NCBI RefSeq assembly: GCF_008084145.1
Contig: NZ_VSDO01000001.1
Coordinates: forward strand, 1,440,840-1,504,839
Origin: Paenibacillus faecis
Lineage (GTDB): Bacteria > Bacillota > Bacilli > Paenibacillales > Paenibacillaceae
Reading direction: 5' to 3'
Length of the DNA stretch: 64,000 bases
Under the pieces are notes generated by a model that did not search any database, had not been told where the DNA came from, and saw only the letters and a list, made by a program, of their open reading frames with translations. Positions 61,035 through 64,000 of this stretch are shown here, in pieces (the stretch's first letter is position 1; every line of letters begins with the position of its first letter). The position numbers and the translations under genes were made by a program.

Positions 61035-61235
61035 ATGAAAAATCTGAAATTAAAGCTGGCCCGCGTCGAAAAAGATCTGTCACAGGACGAACTGGCCAAG
61101 CTGGTGGGCGTATCGCGTCAGACGATCGGGCTCATCGAGCTCGGAAAATACAATCCGTCCCTCAGCTTGTGCATCGCGATTTGCAAGGCCTTGTCCCGGA
61201 CACTGGACGACTTGTTTTGGGAGGAAGAATCGTAG
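61035..61235 (+). CDS. small XRE-family helix-turn-helix regulator
   Basis: The 66-residue protein is almost entirely one HTH_3 domain (KLKLARVEKDLSQDELAKLV, GVSRQTIGLIELGKYNPSLSL, ending in LDDLFWEEES), the YozG/YvaO-like size class. It probably regulates its own operon with the membrane protein and could bind the palindrome upstream, though that is a guess. Confidence 0.92.
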   Translation: MKNLKLKLARVEKDLSQDELAKLVGVSRQTIGLIELGKYNPSLSLCIAICKALSRTLDDLFWEEES

Positions 61236-61293
61236 CGGAGCGGATCCGTCCGATTTTTCTATACATATTCACTAACCATAGGGAGAGATTGAG

Positions 61294-62712
61294 ATGACGT
61301 ATTTGCAGAAAAAAACAGCAAGAACCCTCACCGCACTGCTGGTCACCGCCGTGCTGGCCGGGGGATGGCCGACGGCCGGGAAGGCCGCCGCCGAACCCTC
61401 CGTTTCCGCCCCCATCGCAGGGAAAGTCACGGAAGTGCGCACCTCCACTGAAGCGATTGCCGATTGGAAAAACTGGACCAAGGACCATGCCTACCGTCTG
61501 GAAACGATTCAGCCCGCCGTGGCCGGTCAAACCGCCAACTACGACGATTTGCAGATGCTAAAGCCGCTGCTTCAGGATAAGCGCATCGTTTTTCTGGGGG
61601 AAAGTTCGCACGGCGTAGGGGAATTCAACTCGGCCAAAACCCGCTTGATCCAATTTCTCCATGAGGAAATGGGCTATAACGTGCTCGCCTTCGAAAGCGG
61701 CCTTTCCAATACCGCATTCGGCTACGGGAGAGCCGGATCGGCCGGCGCCGAGGAAACGATGAAGAGTTCGATTTTCGGCGTATGGTGGTCCAAAGAAATT
61801 CTACCTTTATTCGACTATATCAAATCATCCACCCGGACGGAGAAGCCGCTCGTGCTCACCGGTTTTGACATGCAGCTGCAGTACCCGCTGATCGAAGGGG
61901 ATTGGCTTCAAGACGCGGCGCTGGCGCAAAAGCTGAAAGAGGCGGAGGAAAAGCTCTCCGATTATTCCGCAACCGCCGACATCAAGGCTTATCAAAAGGA
62001 AAAAAGCCGGCTGATCTCCGTCTATAAGGAAGTTCTGAAATCGCTGAAAACGGAAAAGGTGCAGGCGAAGCTGAAGGAGCTATATCCTACGAATCCGAAG
62101 CTTCCGATTTTGATGGAACGCAGCCTGAACGACCGGATTCGCGTGGCGGAGGAATATGTCGAGCTGTCGATCCAGTCCAACGTCGAACTGGCGGCGGGAG
62201 ATTATACGGCGTTCCTGAAATCGATGGAATGGCGCGATCAAGCGATGCTGAACAACCTGCTGTGGCTGGCGAACGAAGTGTATCCGCAGGAGAAATTCAT
62301 CGTCTGGGGCCATAACGACCATATTCGCAAAGCCCAAAGCAAGGTCATCGGCACACCGTATCCCATCAAACTGATGGGCGAGATGCTTCCGGACGACTTT
62401 AAAAAGTATAGCTATGTCCTCGGCCTCTACGCCGCAAGCGGCAAAACCGCGGACAACACGGGGGCCGAGCACGATGTTCTGCCTCTGGAGCCGGGATCGG
62501 TGGAATCCATCCTGTCGGCGGAGGGCGCGCCTTATACGTTTATCGATCTGCGCTACCGTCAAAACGAAAGAGGCAACTCCTGGATGTTCGAACCGCGGCA
62601 AACGTACAGTTGGGGCATGATCCCGGAAAGTTTGATCGCGCGCGACCAGTACGACGGGCTGCTGCTTATCGACAATGTGCACCCGCCGCAGTATTTGCGG
62701 AACAAGAAATAG
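61294..62712 (+). CDS. erythromycin esterase family protein, exported
   Basis: The 472-residue product has an N-terminal signal peptide (about 1-33, ending GKAAAEP) and an Ere-like domain: FLGESSHGVGEFNSAK with the conserved Glu and His, FESG, and WGHNDHIRKAQS. These correspond to the active-site Glu and His residues of EreA/EreB-type esterases. Many family members in spore formers are not macrolide esterases, so resistance cannot be inferred. GGGAGAG precedes the ATG; a strong terminator follows. Confidence 0.88.
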   Translation: MTYLQKKTARTLTALLVTAVLAGGWPTAGKAAAEPSVSAPIAGKVTEVRTSTEAIADWKNWTKDHAYRLETIQPAVAGQTANYDDLQMLKPLLQDKRIVFLGESSHGVGEFNSAKTRLIQFLHEEMGYNVLAFESGLSNTAFGYGRAGSAGAEETMKSSIFGVWWSKEILPLFDYIKSSTRTEKPLVLTGFDMQLQYPLIEGDWLQDAALAQKLKEAEEKLSDYSATADIKAYQKEKSRLISVYKEVLKSLKTEKVQAKLKELYPTNPKLPILMERSLNDRIRVAEEYVELSIQSNVELAAGDYTAFLKSMEWRDQAMLNNLLWLANEVYPQEKFIVWGHNDHIRKAQSKVIGTPYPIKLMGEMLPDDFKKYSYVLGLYAASGKTADNTGAEHDVLPLEPGSVESILSAEGAPYTFIDLRYRQNERGNSWMFEPRQTYSWGMIPESLIARDQYDGLLLIDNVHPPQYLRNKK

Positions 62713-62742
62713 GACACGCGAGAGGATACGCCAACCGGAGCC

Positions 62743-62798
62743 AAAAAAGCCGCTTCACCCTCGATCCAACTTCGGATCTACAGGTGAAGCGGCTTTTT
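62743..62798. terminator. bidirectional terminator
   Basis: AAAAAGCCGCTTCACC and GGTGAAGCGGCTTTTT form a perfect 16-bp stem, serving the esterase-like gene and the convergent GH65 fusion gene. Confidence 0.92.
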
Positions 62799-62850
62799 AG
62801 CGTTTGCGGCCGGCTGCGCGGCTCTCCCGCAAAGGGCCGCCGCGCGGCGC

Positions 62851-64000
62851 CTAGCCGAACAGCCCCAGCAGCCGCTCGGGGCTGAGCTCGGCGGTCGACG
62901 GCAGCAGCAGGTCGGCCTCGCCGAGCCGGTCGGCGCTGCCGATGCCGACCGCCTTCATGCCGGCGGCCCGGATCGCCGCCACGCCCGCGGCCGCGTCTTC
63001 GACGCCGGCGCAGTGCTGCGGCGGCACGCCGAGCATGTCCGCCGCCCGGAGGAACAGCTCCGGGTCCGGCTTGCCCTTGCGCACGGCGGCGGGATCCGCC
63101 ACCGCCTGGAACCAGGAGCCGGCGCCCAGCCGCTCCAGAATCAGCGGGGCGTTCAGGCTCGCCGACGCCAGGCCGACGGCGATGCCCCGCTCCCGCAAGG
63201 CGGCGATGAGCTCACGGATGCCCGGCAGCAGGTCCGCCGGCGTGAGCCGGCCGATCAGTTCGCGGTAGCGCTCGTTTTTGCGCAGCGTCAGGGCGGCCTT
63301 CTCCGCAGCGGACCAAGCGCGGCCGCTCCGCTCCAGAATAATCTCGAGCGACTCCGCGCGGCTCACCCCTTTCAACCGTTCGTTCACCTGACGGTCAAAA
63401 GGGATGCCCAGTTCGTCGGCCAGCTCTTTCCAGGCGAGATAGTGCAGCTCCGCCGTATCCGTGATCACGCCGTCCAGATCGAAGATAACGGCCTCCAGCT
63501 TCCGGGCGAGCGAGCGCCGGATCGACGAGCCCGCCGCGGACAGCTCCAGCTGTTCGCCGCGATGGCGGAAGGTGAGGCGGTCGCCTTCCAGCAGCGTATA
63601 CTCGACGGCTTCATGCCCGATTCTTACATCCAGCAGACAGCCGCGGTGCATGATCTTGAACCGCAGACTGTCCCACGGGGACGGCAGGGCGGGCGCAAAC
63701 GACAGCACGCCGTCGCCGAACAAGCGGAGTCCGGCAAAGCCGTTCACCACCGCCATCCACGATCCGCCCATCGCGGCGGTGTGCAGACCGTCTTTTACAT
63801 TCCCGTTCACGTCGTCCAGATCCATCCGCACCGTACGGTTGAAATATTTGTACGCCTCTTCCAGACGGCCGATCTCGGCGGCGACGATGCTGTGAATGCA
63901 GGGCGACAAGGAGGAATCATGGGTCGTCAGCGGTTCGTAGTACCGGTAATTGCGTATTTTGTCCGCCAGTGAAAACCGGTCGCCGAGCAAAAACAGCGCC
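62851..64000 (-). CDS. GH65 glycoside phosphorylase fused to beta-phosphoglucomutase, C-terminal part
   Basis: The frame continues past the right edge, so the start is not visible. The visible part begins inside the GH65 (alpha/alpha)6 domain (YYEPLTTHDSSLSPCIHSIV, DLDDVNGNVKDGLHTAAMGGSW), continues through its C-terminal beta domain, and after a linker becomes a complete HAD-type beta-phosphoglucomutase (AVIFDLDGVITDTAELHYLAW, KGVSRAESLEIIL, VGLASASLNAP, KPDPELFL, GVEDAAAGVAAIRAAGM). The fused enzyme would split an alpha-glucobiose (maltose, trehalose, kojibiose or nigerose) with phosphate and convert beta-glucose-1-phosphate to glucose-6-phosphate in one polypeptide. Ends at a bidirectional terminator. 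Base composition is very GC-rich here. Confidence 0.92.
   Translation of the reverse strand, partial: ALFLLGDRFSLADKIRNYRYYEPLTTHDSSLSPCIHSIVAAEIGRLEEAYKYFNRTVRMDLDDVNGNVKDGLHTAAMGGSWMAVVNGFAGLRLFGDGVLSFAPALPSPWDSLRFKIMHRGCLLDVRIGHEAVEYTLLEGDRLTFRHRGEQLELSAAGSSIRRSLARKLEAVIFDLDGVITDTAELHYLAWKELADELGIPFDRQVNERLKGVSRAESLEIILERSGRAWSAAEKAALTLRKNERYRELIGRLTPADLLPGIRELIAALRERGIAVGLASASLNAPLILERLGAGSWFQAVADPAAVRKGKPDPELFLRAADMLGVPPQHCAGVEDAAAGVAAIRAAGMKAVGIGSADRLGEADLLLPSTAELSPERLLGLFG

Noticed and set aside
1..64000. Mobile element or prophage
   Set aside because: No transposase, integrase, phage structural gene or terminal inverted repeat of an IS was found; the dispersed repeats carry no coding capacity.
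1..64000. tRNA or rRNA genes
   Set aside because: No cloverleaf with the usual TTCRANNC arm or rRNA sequence was recognised by eye; a tRNA search program would be decisive.

Overview
The window reads as chromosomal DNA of a spore-forming, plant-polysaccharide-degrading member of the Paenibacillaceae (Paenibacillus/Cohnella type). The grounds are moderately high GC, AGGAGG ribosome sites with frequent TTG/GTG starts, two GerA-type spore germination receptor operons, several AraC-type regulators, two YesM/YesN two-component pairs, lipoprotein sugar-binding proteins, an SLH-anchored surface protein and glycosidases of families GH9, GH42, GH52 and GH65. I see no rRNA, tRNA, prophage, transposase or CRISPR array.

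Layout. 0-2.5 kb: a GerA-type operon (minus strand, running off the left edge). 2.6-7.3 kb: a diguanylate cyclase, a split ThrE-type exporter, a GNAT acetyltransferase, an AEC carrier and a 58-aa protein. 7.5-14.2 kb: sugar ABC importer 1 with a cre-like site, divergent from a YesM/YesN pair. 15.2-19.2 kb: LemA/TPM pair, HAD phosphatase, zinc-ribbon membrane protein, SDR. 19.4-23.1 kb: complete gerA-type operon. 23.1-31.9 kb: sugar ABC importer 2 with a GH42 beta-galactosidase, divergent from a second YesM/YesN pair. 32.6-36.8 kb: SGNH esterase, polar amino-acid ABC importer, Mug-type glycosylase. 38.3-46.5 kb: TIGR02206-like membrane protein, GH9 enzyme, and a 1759-aa secreted SLH 5'-nucleotidase-like protein. 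48.9-53.0 kb: SGNH hydrolase, AraC regulator and a GH52 beta-xylosidase. 53.1-58.5 kb: second diguanylate cyclase, a DMT permease under an FMN riboswitch, and metNIQ. 59.4-64 kb: SDR, membrane protein/XRE pair, erythromycin-esterase-like protein, and a GH65 phosphorylase fused to beta-phosphoglucomutase (cut by the right edge).

The most unusual content is between the genes. Three dispersed repeat families (called R1, R2 and R3 here) fill most long intergenic gaps. Each full element carries four quasi-palindromes at fixed spacing. Counted centre to centre, the spacing is 50-50-50 bp in all seven R2 copies, 50-61-50 in R1 (51-61-50 in one copy) and 51-72-51 in both full R3 copies. The outer spacings are constant and the central spacing rises 50, 61, 72, in steps of 11 bp, about one DNA helical turn. 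Two R2 arrays in opposite orientation flank the GH9/SLH region. Short tandem repeats (9, about 15, 18, 40, 47 and 60 bp units) are also abundant.

The protein genes point to scavenging of plant oligosaccharides: surface and cytoplasmic glycosidases, two CUT1-type importers with membrane sensors, and catabolite-repression-like operators. Sporulation and germination functions and nutrient importers (methionine, polar amino acids, probably riboflavin) complete the set.
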